NCBI GenBank assembly: GCA_002702065.1
Contig: NZXX01000013.1
Coordinates: forward strand, 186,001-250,000
Length of the DNA stretch: 64,000 nucleotides
From: Anaerolineaceae bacterium
Lineage (GTDB): Bacteria > Chloroflexota > Anaerolineae > Aggregatilineales > Phototrophicaceae
Reading direction: 5' to 3'
Positions 42,148 to 51,887 of the stretch are shown piece by piece. A program made the position numbers and the translations under genes. The notes under the pieces were generated by a model. The model saw only the letters and a list, made by a program, of their open reading frames with translations. It ran no database searches and was not told where the DNA came from. Within the stretch, counting starts at the first letter, position 1. Every line of letters starts with the position of its first letter.

Positions 42148-43575
42148 ATGGAAGAACTGCTTAAGCTCGGCGCGGCGGAACTGGCCCGGTGCATCCGGTC
42201 CCGACAGATCAGCCCGGTAGATGTGGTGGAAGCACACATCCAGCGCATCGAACAGGTCAACCCGCCCATCAACGCCGTCATCGTGCCCCTGTTCGAGCAG
42301 GCCCGGCAGGAAGCGCAGGAAGCCGCCGACTGGCTCGACGACGGGCATCACGACCTGCCACCCCTGTTCGGCGTGCCGGTGACGATTAAAGACAGTTTCG
42401 CCGTGGTCGGTGCGCCCCACGTCAGCGGGTCCTGGTACCGGCGCGATGTGATCGCCACAGAAGAAGCGGAAGCAGTCCACCGGCTGCGGGCCGCAGGGGC
42501 GATTCTGCTGGGCAAGACCAACGTGCCCGACCTGTGCTGGCTGGGCGAAACGACGAACCCGGTTTATGGGCGCACGCGCAACCCCTGGAATCTGCGGCAT
42601 ATGGTCGGCGGCAGTTCCGGCGGCGAAGGCGCAATTATCGCGGCGGGCGGATCGCCACTGGGCCTGGGGTCGGATCTGGCGGGCAGCCTGCGCATCCCGG
42701 CGGCAGCGTGCGGCATCACCAGCCTGAAACCCACTGGCGGACGCGTCCCGCTGGATGGGCATATCCCGCAGACACCCGCCGCGATTGCCCGGTGGAACAC
42801 CGCAGGGCCGATGGCACGGCGCATTGAAGACCTGGCGCTGGCGCTGGAAGTGCTGTCGGATACGCCGGTGCAGGATTACCGTCAGATCGACCTGCACGGG
42901 CGGCGCGTGACGGTCTATATCCGCAATCCACTGTACCCGGTGGCCGGTGAAGTGGCGGATACGGTGTCGATGGCGGCGGGGGCGCTGCGTACCATCGGCA
43001 TGGAGGTGGTCGATTCGCCCAAACCGCCGATGATCAAAGCCGGGTTCCAGTTCGCTGCCGGGTTATATACGTCGGGCGCGGTGGCCTATTATCGTCAGGC
43101 GCTGGGGGGTGAACAGCCGTTCCGCTTCACCGAGGAACTTCAGGCCAACCTGCAACGGCGCGGGCACATCTCGCCCGAAGTGCTGTTCTTCCACGCCTAT
43201 ACCGGCATGATGGGCAGCCTGCTCAGCATGATGGGTTATGGCCGGCTGGAAAACATCGAGCAGACACGCGAACAATTTCTGAAGGTGATGCAGCCCGGCG
43301 GCGTGCTGCTGTGCCCGATTTTGCTGTCGCCCCCACCTCGGCATGGCTGGACGTGGAAGCTGCCGTTTTCGACGCCGTATACGATCATGTTCAATGTGCT
43401 GGAATTCCCGGCGGTGAGTGTGCCGCTGCGCTGGTCGTCGAAGAATCTGCCGCTGGTGGTGCAGGTGGTCGCCGCGCCGGGTGAGGATGAAGTCGCGCTG
43501 GCGGTCGCTGCGGAACTGGAGCGCGTGTTTGGCGGCTGGCGCATGGCGGAGGACGTGGGTTCGTCGGGTGCATGA
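42148..43575 (+). CDS. Amidase signature family enzyme
   Basis: This 475-residue enzyme has the amidase catalytic triad Lys-cisSer-Ser: Lys in VTIKDSFAV (about 82), Ser in GGSSGGEGA (about 157) and the nucleophile Ser in SDLAGSLRIPAA (about 181). It hydrolyses an amide or carbamate; the substrate cannot be predicted. It is not GatA, since gatB and gatC are absent and the sequence resembles FAAH-like amidases. The start at 42148 was chosen over a GTG at 42115. The esterase gene follows 30 bases later, so they may be co-transcribed. Confidence 0.88.
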   Translation: MEELLKLGAAELARCIRSRQISPVDVVEAHIQRIEQVNPPINAVIVPLFEQARQEAQEAADWLDDGHHDLPPLFGVPVTIKDSFAVVGAPHVSGSWYRRDVIATEEAEAVHRLRAAGAILLGKTNVPDLCWLGETTNPVYGRTRNPWNLRHMVGGSSGGEGAIIAAGGSPLGLGSDLAGSLRIPAAACGITSLKPTGGRVPLDGHIPQTPAAIARWNTAGPMARRIEDLALALEVLSDTPVQDYRQIDLHGRRVTVYIRNPLYPVAGEVADTVSMAAGALRTIGMEVVDSPKPPMIKAGFQFAAGLYTSGAVAYYRQALGGEQPFRFTEELQANLQRRGHISPEVLFFHAYTGMMGSLLSMMGYGRLENIEQTREQFLKVMQPGGVLLCPILLSPPPRHGWTWKLPFSTPYTIMFNVLEFPAVSVPLRWSSKNLPLVVQVVAAPGEDEVALAVAAELERVFGGWRMAEDVGSSGA

Positions 43576-43605
43576 TGGCGTTGGCGTTAATGAAAGGCAT
43601 GGCAA

Positions 43606-44928
43606 ATGTTGAAGACACTTGCCCGGCTGATCGGACTGTCTACGGTGCTGGTCGGCTGGCTGAACCGAACCGAAATCACCCGCCCGGCACAACTCGCCCT
43701 GTTCATGCCGAAGATCATCGCCGGGGCGACTGCGCCGCTAGCCGTGGTCGGGGGTGCGCTGGCGGCGCTGGTCGGCTGGCTGCGCAAGGACCGGCTGGCC
43801 CTGCTGACCGGCACGCTCGGCGCGGTGCTGGCGGTGCGGCATATTCGCCGGGTCACTGCCGCGCATGACCAGTTTGAACGGACGTTTGGCGATGGCTGGC
43901 GCGCACGAATCCCGCCGGAACTGCACGCCCACATGCTGCCACGCCGCTATAACGGCGTGTTCCCCGACCCGGAGCCGGTGATTTATCTGCGCGATCAGGT
44001 AATCGGTACCACGCCCGAAACCGGCAAACCCCTGCTGGGCGACCTGTGGAAACCACCCATGTGGGTCGACCCCACCGGGTTGGCGATCATCTATCTGCAT
44101 GGCAGCGGCTGGCATTATGGCGACAAGGACTTTGGCACGCGGCTGCTGATCCAGCATCTGGCGGCGCAGGGCCATGTCGTGCTCGATCTGGCGTACAGCC
44201 TCGCGCCGGGCATCAACCTGTACGGCATGGTTGGTGATGTCAAACGGGCGATTGGCTGGGTAAAAGCGCACGCTGCCGAGCATGGCATCAACCCGGAACG
44301 CATGGTGTTGATGGGCGCCTCAGCGGGCGGGCATCTGGCGCTGCTGACTGCCTATGCCGCCGATCATCCGGCATTCGAGACAGCAGGCATCGAAGCGGGT
44401 GAATCGACTGTGCGCGGGGTCGTTTCATATTATGGTCCCTGCGACGCCAAATTCTTTTATGACTACGCCTACCCGCATTTCGGTGGTTTGCTGGGCGGCA
44501 AAACACCCCTGAGCAAACTGACGACACAGGTATCGGCCTCGCTGCTGAGGGCCTACGAGCGCAGCCTGAAACTGCCCACGCGCCTGCGTTTACAGGAGGT
44601 GGGCATTATGGGGCCGGACCAGATGATCGCGCGCGTGCTGGGCGGCACGCCGGATGATGTGCCTGACGTCTATGCAGCCGCCTCCCCGATCAGCCATGTG
44701 GGGCCGCACTGCCCGCCCACGCTGCTGCTGACTGGCGCGCACGATCTGGTCATGAAACCGTCGATGGGCCGCCGCCTGCATGAGGCGTTATGTGAAAAGG
44801 GTGTACAGGCCGCTTACATCGAACTGCCGGATACGGATCACGGCCTCGACCTGTATGCCCAGCGCATTGCCCCGGCGTTCCATGCCACCACCTATGATGT
44901 CGAGCGATTTCTGGCCCTACTGATCTGA
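43606..44928 (+). CDS. Alpha/beta hydrolase (esterase/lipase)
   Basis: This 440-residue protein has two N-terminal hydrophobic segments (about 8-90) and an alpha/beta hydrolase domain: the oxyanion HGSGWHYGDK (about 165), the nucleophile elbow GASAGGHLAL (about 233) and the final DTDHGLDLY histidine. It is membrane-anchored by its N-terminus. HGxGW is a variant of the HGGG motif of the hormone-sensitive-lipase family. It overlaps the convergent gene by 12 bases. AAAGGC lies before the ATG. Confidence 0.88.
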   Translation: MLKTLARLIGLSTVLVGWLNRTEITRPAQLALFMPKIIAGATAPLAVVGGALAALVGWLRKDRLALLTGTLGAVLAVRHIRRVTAAHDQFERTFGDGWRARIPPELHAHMLPRRYNGVFPDPEPVIYLRDQVIGTTPETGKPLLGDLWKPPMWVDPTGLAIIYLHGSGWHYGDKDFGTRLLIQHLAAQGHVVLDLAYSLAPGINLYGMVGDVKRAIGWVKAHAAEHGINPERMVLMGASAGGHLALLTAYAADHPAFETAGIEAGESTVRGVVSYYGPCDAKFFYDYAYPHFGGLLGGKTPLSKLTTQVSASLLRAYERSLKLPTRLRLQEVGIMGPDQMIARVLGGTPDDVPDVYAAASPISHVGPHCPPTLLLTGAHDLVMKPSMGRRLHEALCEKGVQAAYIELPDTDHGLDLYAQRIAPAFHATTYDVERFLALLI

Positions 44929-45690
44929 GTTCGGCTGGTGAACGACGATCACATTCTCCGGCTCGTAGGCATGTTTCTCCCACACGGAGGCAACCCAGCG
45001 GCCATCCGGCGACCGGTGATCAATGGGCGCATAGGCGGGGTGCACCAGCAGCGTTTCGGCCTCCGTCACCAGCGGTTCCGCCACCATCGGCACCAGCCGC
45101 GCCTGATTAACAGTCGGGTCGTATTGCCATGTGGTCGTCCCGGTAAAGCGGCAGTCGCGGTCATAATACAGCACATTCTCTGCCGTCCAGCCAAGTAAGT
45201 CGTACTGGCAGGCCTTGCCATCAAACTGGCTCACCACCCCATCCACCGCCGCGTCGAGGAAATTCTGCTGGCTCGGTATAGCATAAACCGCATAACCCCG
45301 GGCTTCCAGGTATTCAAAATAGGGTGTGCGATAAAAGACCACCGGCAGCGCTACAATCGCTACGGCGGTCAGACCCGCCAGCACCCGTGCCCCCCGGCCC
45401 CCACGCTTTCGCAGCACAATAAACAGGCAGATGCCCAGCGCCAGCAGCCCGACCAGCAGCAGCGCCTCCACCTGACTGAGCAGATACAGATCCACGAACA
45501 TGAACAATACAAACGGCACGGTGATGATCGCCAGCAGCGCACCCGGCAGAGGTGGCAGGTTGTTGCCGCCTGCTGCGGAAAAATACGTATTCAAAAGCCG
45601 GATCACATAGGGCGAGGCAAAAATCAGGGTGATGGGCAGCAGCACCAACCACACCCGCCGCACTGACAGCGCATGAAATAATCGGGTCAT
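44917..45690 (-). CDS. Membrane protein of unknown function
   Basis: This 257-residue protein has four hydrophobic segments in the first 130 residues and an extracytoplasmic C-terminal domain with the cysteines CQYDLLGW and DCRFTG, and TWQYDP. I recognise no family. GGAGG lies eight bases before the ATG at 45690; the longest frame starts five codons earlier. It is the last gene downstream of the exopolysaccharide operon, with a 146-base gap, and may not belong to it. Confidence 0.6.
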   Translation of the reverse strand: MTRLFHALSVRRVWLVLLPITLIFASPYVIRLLNTYFSAAGGNNLPPLPGALLAIITVPFVLFMFVDLYLLSQVEALLLVGLLALGICLFIVLRKRGGRGARVLAGLTAVAIVALPVVFYRTPYFEYLEARGYAVYAIPSQQNFLDAAVDGVVSQFDGKACQYDLLGWTAENVLYYDRDCRFTGTTTWQYDPTVNQARLVPMVAEPLVTEAETLLVHPAYAPIDHRSPDGRWVASVWEKHAYEPENVIVVHQPNSDQ

Positions 45691-45851
45691 CCGTACATCC
45701 TCCATGCATTGATCGTGTGTTGGGCAGCACTATAGCGCAAATTCTGCCAGCAGATACGAAAAGTTGGGTAATCAGTGGTTTTAGTAAAGCGATACAGCCG
45801 CCACCAGAGCAGCAAAACCCCGGCAGCGGCTGTGGACATGCGCGGTGATAA

Positions 45852-47891
45852 TCAGGGCTGCTGGTAGACAACCTCAATCCACTGGTCGTTTTCCAGTGTC
45901 AGGCGAAATTCCAGTATCGGCTGGTCGAGGTCGTAGCTGGCAGCCGGTTCTGGCGTGATGCCAATCGCCGTTGCCCCGGCGGGCAGCGATACCTGCACAT
46001 TGACGGCGTCGCCCAGCGTGCCGGGCTGCTTTTGCAGCAGCAGGCGATAGCGCTGATACGGACCAATCGACTCCACCAGCCGGGGCGTTTCATACGTCAG
46101 CTGGGGCCGTGCGCTGGAGTCATAGGGCAGGTTCATGCGCGAAACCAGAATCGTATGCTCCTCGGTCTCGACGCGGGTGGGGTCGTGCGGCAAGTCGCCC
46201 ACGGTGATCATCCGGCTGCCCACCGGCACATATACCTGCAGCAGGTTGTTGTAATCCAGCGGGCCATGATGCGCCGGGTCAACCGCCGGGTCCGTAGACG
46301 CGATGCGGTCCGAATAATCATAGGCAATGGTCGTGCGGCTGATGAGTGAACCATCAGTCTGAACATCGACATCATAGAACCACTGGCGCAGGATAGAGCG
46401 ATTCGACTTGTTGCCCAGGTTGGAATCCGCCACCATCAGGTAATCGTGATCGCGGGCCGGTTCCTGCTCACCAGACCACCCCAGCAGTTTCATCGCCTGA
46501 TTCATGTTGTCGTCAGCGAAGTAAAACATGATATGTTTCTGCTGAAGCGCTTCGAGCACTTCACCGAGCAGCCGCGAACTGGTCTGGGGATCGTCACCGG
46601 CGGACTGCCACTGGTAGAAAATCTGCTGGTAGAGCGCAGCCAGAAACTGCTTGTGCGGGGTATCGCCCGCGCCGGATTCGCGAATGTTGTAGATCATCTC
46701 GCGGAAGTTTTCAGCCGTCACCACGTCGTCGTAGCCGGGCACCACCACCGTTTGCAGGGCTGCCAGCAGCTTCTCGAAGCCAATAATATCAATCGCGATC
46801 ACCCCATCAACCGGCGACTGCGGGTTGTGGCCGTTGTTGTAGTACCACATCGACATCTCGGCAGTCGATGGAAAATCCGCATACCAGCTGCCATCCCATG
46901 CCGCGTACACCGGCTGCGAATAACGAATCCACCAGTCTGGCACGTCGATGCCTTCTGCCAGGCTGGCCGACGGGGGGTTGGGGCTGGTGGTGGTGGTCGG
47001 GCTGTAGCTGTGACCTGTCACCCGCCCATTGCGCACCGTCATCCAGCCAAACGTGCTGATATACCCGCCGGATGGCCGCAGTTCGTCGCTGTTCTGCGAC
47101 AGGATCAGGTAGCTCTGCTCCCCGCCCAGGCCCATAGCGGCGGTCAGCAGGTCCGGCGCATCAATCAAGAGGGTATTGGCCTGGACCAACTGCTCGTAAT
47201 AGGTATCCAGCTGCGAGGCCGTCAGAATATGGTCGGGGGTCAGTTCATCCAGATTCAGCCGGTTGATGGCGGCGCGTGCATTCGACAGGTGCTGGGTGGC
47301 GCGCACAAACGACCCGCGCCCGATTTGCAGCAGTTCGACCACGCGCTCGCCCGACGAAATCTGCGCAACCGCCTGATTTTCTTCGCCGGAAACGAGGAAA
47401 AACAGGGTCGGCTGCAAACCACTCAGCATTTCCTGAGCGGCTTTCGCCAGTTCCAGCGACGTGTCAATTTCGATCAGTGTCGCCGCCAGCTGCGCGTTCA
47501 TGCCACTTACGGGTCGAAAGATTCCCAACTGGCGCTGGGCTGTTTGCAGGCTGCCCGCCAGGTCATTGACGCTGGTTTCGAGACGGGTGAAATCCGTCAG
47601 GGTCAGGTCCGTGCGGGACTTGCTATTGAGGGTTTTAACAACTCGTTCCAGCGAACTGATGGATGAGGAAACCCGGTTGCCGCTGTCGGCGGCCAACGCC
47701 AGACTGCCGACGATGAGCACGGCGACGAGCGCAACAGCAACCAGCGTGACCGTGCCCCAACGCGTCTTGCGAAAGCGTCGGCGGACACGACGCAGCACCC
47801 GCGACGATTTACTGCCGCTGCGATGCCGCCGGCGCTGCGGGGCGGCTTCTGGTGCGACGGATGAGGATGGTTCGTGTTCGATGTTTGCCAT
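45852..47891 (-). CDS. DUF4012 domain protein of the exopolysaccharide operon
   Basis: This 679-residue protein begins with an Arg/Lys-rich cytoplasmic tail (RRRHRSGSKSSRVLRRVRRR), one transmembrane helix (about 47-68), a helical region, and the DUF4012 core: GGEQSYLILSQNSDELRPSGG and ISTFGWMTVRNGRV. DUF4012 proteins recur in polysaccharide loci of Chloroflexota and Actinobacteria; function is unknown. The core is akin to LytR-CpsA-Psr-like proteins that attach glycans to the wall. Its start lies six bases after the CapD stop. Confidence 0.85.
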   Translation of the reverse strand: MANIEHEPSSSVAPEAAPQRRRHRSGSKSSRVLRRVRRRFRKTRWGTVTLVAVALVAVLIVGSLALAADSGNRVSSSISSLERVVKTLNSKSRTDLTLTDFTRLETSVNDLAGSLQTAQRQLGIFRPVSGMNAQLAATLIEIDTSLELAKAAQEMLSGLQPTLFFLVSGEENQAVAQISSGERVVELLQIGRGSFVRATQHLSNARAAINRLNLDELTPDHILTASQLDTYYEQLVQANTLLIDAPDLLTAAMGLGGEQSYLILSQNSDELRPSGGYISTFGWMTVRNGRVTGHSYSPTTTTSPNPPSASLAEGIDVPDWWIRYSQPVYAAWDGSWYADFPSTAEMSMWYYNNGHNPQSPVDGVIAIDIIGFEKLLAALQTVVVPGYDDVVTAENFREMIYNIRESGAGDTPHKQFLAALYQQIFYQWQSAGDDPQTSSRLLGEVLEALQQKHIMFYFADDNMNQAMKLLGWSGEQEPARDHDYLMVADSNLGNKSNRSILRQWFYDVDVQTDGSLISRTTIAYDYSDRIASTDPAVDPAHHGPLDYNNLLQVYVPVGSRMITVGDLPHDPTRVETEEHTILVSRMNLPYDSSARPQLTYETPRLVESIGPYQRYRLLLQKQPGTLGDAVNVQVSLPAGATAIGITPEPAASYDLDQPILEFRLTLENDQWIEVVYQQP

Positions 47892-47897
47892 TATGCC

Positions 47898-49832
47898 TTA
47901 CAAAGCCACATTCTTGGATAACTGACCGTTCACATGGGCGGGTGGCACGGGTGCATCAATGATCTTTACCAGCAGCGGCAGAATGTCGGCAGCACTGGCT
48001 GCCTGATTCTGCATCACGACTTTGACCACCTGATCGTAAAACTGCTCCGCCTTGAAGTCTGGCGGCCAGTTGTCCAGCTTGACGATATTCGGGTGGGTGG
48101 TCTCGCTGGGGTTCTCATCATCATAGAATAAGGCTTCGTGCATTTTCTCGCCAGGGCGCACGCCGGTAAACCGGATCTCGACATCCTTGTAGGGGCGCAG
48201 ACCGCGCAAACGGATCATCCGCTCGGCCAGATCAACGATGCGGACGACTTCGCCCATCTTAAGGACAAAGATCTCGTCGCCTTTGGTCAGGCAGGCGGCG
48301 TGAATAATCAGGTTCACCGCTTCGGGGATGCTCATGAAGTAGCGGGTCATTTCCGGGTGGGTCACAGTGACCGGCCCACCATTGTCGATCTGCCGGTTGA
48401 AGGTCGGGATAACACTGCCCCGGCTGCCCAGCACATTGCCAAAGCGCACCGCCGAAAACAGGGTGGTACAATCCGGCTCCATCGACAGCGCATGCAGCAG
48501 CAGCTCACCGATGCGCTTGCTGGCTCCCATGATATTAGATGGTTTAACCGCCTTGTCGGTCGACACCAGCACAAAGCGTTCGACATTCTCGTTCAGCGAG
48601 GCTTCCGCCAGGTTCATGGTGCCGTTGATGTTCACGCGCAGCGCTTCCTGCGGGTAATATTCCAGCATCGGCACGTGCTTGTAGGCCGCCGCATGAAACA
48701 CGATCTGCGGTTTGTATTTCTTGAACAGCGCCTGTACCGGTTCAATCGAGGCGATATCCACCAGTGCCGGGACCAGCTCAATATCAGGGTATTTGGCCTT
48801 CAGCTCGACGCTCAGGTCATGCAGGCCGCTTTCATTATTATCGACCAGCACCACCTTCACCGGCTCGTAATCCATAATCTGGCGGCTGAGTTCGGACCCA
48901 ATGGACCCGGCGGCTCCGGTAATGAGGATGGTCTTGTTCATGACCGGCTGTAAATCCACCGCCTTGTGCCGCGAGACCACACTGCGCCCCAACAGGTCTT
49001 CCGGTTGAATATCGCGCAGCAGAACCGGACTGGCCGGGTTACGCACCAGTTCGAACAGATCAGGGATGACTTTGATACGGGCCTGGGTCTGTTCGCAGGC
49101 AGAGACAATCTCGCGGAAGTCTGCCCCGCTGATATTGTGGATCGCAACGACGATCAGGTCCACATTGTGTTTTTCTGCCAGTTGAACCAGATCATCACGC
49201 CCACCCAGCACCGGGCAGCCCTCGACGTACATTTTCTGTTTATTGGGGTCATCGTCAATGAAGCCAACAATCTGATAATTGTTGTCCGGGAAGCGATGCT
49301 TCAAACGCCACGCCAGGTCCTGGCCGGACTCCCCTGCTCCGATAATCATGACACGTGTCAATGTCAGCGGGAACTCCTGGTTCCAAATCGCACGCCAGCG
49401 CCACGACAACCCGCTGACGAGCCGCGACCGGTAGCGTGACCCCACGATGCCGACCAGCGCCAGCAAGCTGCCAACCAGCAGCGTACTGATGGGCAGAGGT
49501 CGGGGCTGGATGAGCAGATTGACGGGTAGCAACACCAGCGTCGCCGTGCTAACCCCATACACGATAACCGCCACGCCATGACCGCTGGTCTGTGACCACA
49601 GCCGCCGGTATACGCCGAAAGCGAACAGCGATACCACCGTCACGGCGGCAGCCGCCAGAATCGCGGGCAGGCTGGTCCCATAATCAATGTTGGCAACGAC
49701 GGCACGAGTCAGGAAGGCAAGGCTGTAACCGGCAACCACCAGCAGGAAATCGAGTACCATCCACAGGCCAACTTTCCGATTCCGCTGGCTGAGGTTTCCA
49801 GAGAGATCCACTTTCAGGTCCATTGCACGCAT
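47898..49832 (-). CDS. CapD/FlaA1-type nucleotide-sugar 4,6-dehydratase
   Basis: This 644-residue enzyme has four hydrophobic segments at the N-terminus (about 25-135), a first Rossmann-type domain with IGAGESGQDLAWRL (about 165), and a second NAD-binding domain with TGAAGSIGSELSRQI (about 303). The catalytic motif VSTDKAVKPSNIMGASKR has Met in place of the usual Tyr, as in FlaA1/WbpM. It forms UDP-4-keto-6-deoxy sugars for exopolysaccharide. It lies 72 bases after the tyrosine autokinase gene. The ATG at 49832 or the one three codons on (49823) may be used. Confidence 0.92.
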   Translation of the reverse strand: MRAMDLKVDLSGNLSQRNRKVGLWMVLDFLLVVAGYSLAFLTRAVVANIDYGTSLPAILAAAAVTVVSLFAFGVYRRLWSQTSGHGVAVIVYGVSTATLVLLPVNLLIQPRPLPISTLLVGSLLALVGIVGSRYRSRLVSGLSWRWRAIWNQEFPLTLTRVMIIGAGESGQDLAWRLKHRFPDNNYQIVGFIDDDPNKQKMYVEGCPVLGGRDDLVQLAEKHNVDLIVVAIHNISGADFREIVSACEQTQARIKVIPDLFELVRNPASPVLLRDIQPEDLLGRSVVSRHKAVDLQPVMNKTILITGAAGSIGSELSRQIMDYEPVKVVLVDNNESGLHDLSVELKAKYPDIELVPALVDIASIEPVQALFKKYKPQIVFHAAAYKHVPMLEYYPQEALRVNINGTMNLAEASLNENVERFVLVSTDKAVKPSNIMGASKRIGELLLHALSMEPDCTTLFSAVRFGNVLGSRGSVIPTFNRQIDNGGPVTVTHPEMTRYFMSIPEAVNLIIHAACLTKGDEIFVLKMGEVVRIVDLAERMIRLRGLRPYKDVEIRFTGVRPGEKMHEALFYDDENPSETTHPNIVKLDNWPPDFKAEQFYDQVVKVVMQNQAASAADILPLLVKIIDAPVPPAHVNGQLSKNVAL

Positions 49833-49904
49833 GTCCTTTATGCCGGTTCAGGTTGCAAAATGCGTTCGTAAAACAGCTTGTTGCTCCGTACCGGAGCCCC
49901 ATCG

Positions 49905-51590
49905 CTACTTCTCGCGCGAACCGAGATACTTACGCAGGCCATTTTGTTTACTATCCACCTCATCGGGGGCGTAATAATAGCCATAGCCATAGCCATATTC
50001 GTAGGTCTGGTCGCGCAGGTTGATACGATTGACGACCACACCCTTGATCTTGACGCCGATTTGCTGGAACTGCTCCTTCACTTTCAGAGCCGCGCCGCGC
50101 CGGGTATGGCCGCAATCAACGACCATAATCACATCGGCATCGGCGGTGGCAGCCAGCACATTGCTATCCGCAACCACCAGGCTGGGCGGGGTGTCGATCA
50201 GGACCACATCAATATCGGTGGACGCACGGAAAATTTCGATCCAGCGCTGGAGCAGCGTCGAACCCAGGATTTCAGTCGGGTTGGCTGGTGTAAAACCGCT
50301 GGTAATGACCCACAGTTTGGGCAGCGACGTACTCTGCATGCAATCCATCAGGTTGGCCGGAAGCGGTCGACGTTGTTCACCCGCCCCGGCCTGATGGGGT
50401 TCAGCCGAGAGCAGTGTGGTCAGGCCAATGTTGTTATCTAGCCCGAAGATTTCATGCGCCTTTGGGCGGCGCAGGTCGGCGTCGATCAACAGCACCTGCA
50501 AGCCCGCCATGGCCATGCTGATGGCGAGGTTGGCGGTCGTTACGCTCTTGCCTTCGCTGGGGCCGGGGCTGGTGACCACGTAGATTTTTGTATCTGTCTC
50601 GCTGGAGCCGAACAGCAGATTGGTGCGCACGGTGCGATAACACTCGGCGATGGGCGACATGGATGGCATGGTACTGATCAGCCGGTCATTGTACGCGTCT
50701 GACCGTTTGCCGATGCGCATAATACCGCCGAGTACGGGCAGCTTCAGGCTTTGAGCGGCTTCCTCGGTCGTGCGGATGGTTTCATCCAGATGTTCGTACA
50801 GGAAGACCCCGCCGGCGGCCAGTCCACCACCCACCAGAACCCCCAGCAGGGTGACAATCGGCGTACTGGGGCCGGTCGGCGCGGTAGGGATGCGGGCGGT
50901 TTCGACAATATCCAGCGCGTTACTGTTCTGCTGCAACGTGCTGATCGTGTCCGTAAACTGGGCGACTGTCGACGACGCTTCATTAATCTGAGTGACGATC
51001 GCGTTGCGCTGCTCTGTCAGCCGGTTGACTTCCGTCTGGCTTTGCGCGTTCTGCAACTGGCTGGCAATCAGGTCGAGTTCGATGCGGGCGTCTTCGATCT
51101 GGCCGGTTAGGGCGTTGATCTGTGAAGATGCAAAGTCGATCTGGGCCTGCTGTTCCGGCGTCAGGTTGGATGGGCTGGCCAGGATAAGATGCTCGGCAAG
51201 CTGGTTGGCAATGTCCGCTGCCAGGATAGCGTCCGTATAGGTGACATTGATCACCAGCAGCGAGGTGTCATTCAGGATTTCCGTTTCGACAATACGATTC
51301 AGGCCTTCAATCTCAAGCGGGAGGTCCAGCGTCTCGATCACACCTTCCAGGACGCTGTTGGTGCGGACAAGCTGCGCATACGTCAGCGCCAGGTCCATAC
51401 CGACGCGAATGTCGGACTGTTCCGGGTTGCGCGCTTCGATAAACCGGCCAATTGAGATTAATGCCCGCGCCCGGTAGCGGGACGGCTGGCCGCTGCTAAT
51501 CACGAAGCTAAGCCCGCCGCCAATAAACGCCGCGACTACAATGAGCCACAACCACTTGCGGAAAAGGCGGACGTATTGAGCAAATTCCAT
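49905..51590 (-). CDS. Polysaccharide co-polymerase with tyrosine autokinase (Wzz-CpsD type)
   Basis: This 561-residue protein begins with a Wzz domain between two transmembrane helices (about 16-34 and 245-268), followed by a BY-kinase domain: Walker A GPSEGKSVTTANLA, Walker A' LLIDADLRRP and Walker B DVVLIDTPP. It ends in a tyrosine cluster, YEYGYGYGYYY, which is autophosphorylated to regulate chain length and export. The coding order Wzz, kinase, Tyr cluster is standard. It is the first gene of the operon, with a long AT-rich leader upstream. Confidence 0.93.
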   Translation of the reverse strand: MEFAQYVRLFRKWLWLIVVAAFIGGGLSFVISSGQPSRYRARALISIGRFIEARNPEQSDIRVGMDLALTYAQLVRTNSVLEGVIETLDLPLEIEGLNRIVETEILNDTSLLVINVTYTDAILAADIANQLAEHLILASPSNLTPEQQAQIDFASSQINALTGQIEDARIELDLIASQLQNAQSQTEVNRLTEQRNAIVTQINEASSTVAQFTDTISTLQQNSNALDIVETARIPTAPTGPSTPIVTLLGVLVGGGLAAGGVFLYEHLDETIRTTEEAAQSLKLPVLGGIMRIGKRSDAYNDRLISTMPSMSPIAECYRTVRTNLLFGSSETDTKIYVVTSPGPSEGKSVTTANLAISMAMAGLQVLLIDADLRRPKAHEIFGLDNNIGLTTLLSAEPHQAGAGEQRRPLPANLMDCMQSTSLPKLWVITSGFTPANPTEILGSTLLQRWIEIFRASTDIDVVLIDTPPSLVVADSNVLAATADADVIMVVDCGHTRRGAALKVKEQFQQIGVKIKGVVVNRINLRDQTYEYGYGYGYYYAPDEVDSKQNGLRKYLGSREK

Positions 51591-51762
51591 GCCATACTCC
51601 TGGCCAGACTGTCGATTTCATGAACAGCGTAAAGCTTCACTGCTTCCTATCATACACCATGTTAGAATAAGTGAAGTTGAAATTAATTGAATTTTATTCT
51701 GAATTTATTTTTGACAACGACAAGTGTCAAATGGATGATTTTCGAGGAAGGAAGCCGGTGAT

Positions 51763-51791
51763 GTCACAATCGTAATAACATTTGTTATAAT
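51763..51791 (+). promoter_or_regulatory. Possible promoter of the SH3/FecR-like secreted protein gene
   Basis: GTCACA (51763-51768), a 17-bp spacer and TATAAT (51786-51791) precede the ATG at 51888 by about 96 bases. The 297-base divergent region 51591-51887 also holds TTGACA (51711-51716) with TGTCAA eight bases on, and an ATAAC/GTTAT dyad, which may serve either gene. Confidence 0.35.
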
Positions 51792-51887
51792 ACGATATAT
51801 TAAATTGTGGGCTTTTACATATAACTATACAATACATTTGCATTCATGTCTGAGCACCAAACAGCTCTTGTCAGAGGAGATGTACCT

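Noticed and set aside
42148..43575. GatA subunit of the amidotransferase
   Set aside because: gatB and gatC are absent and the signature region fits stand-alone amidases better.
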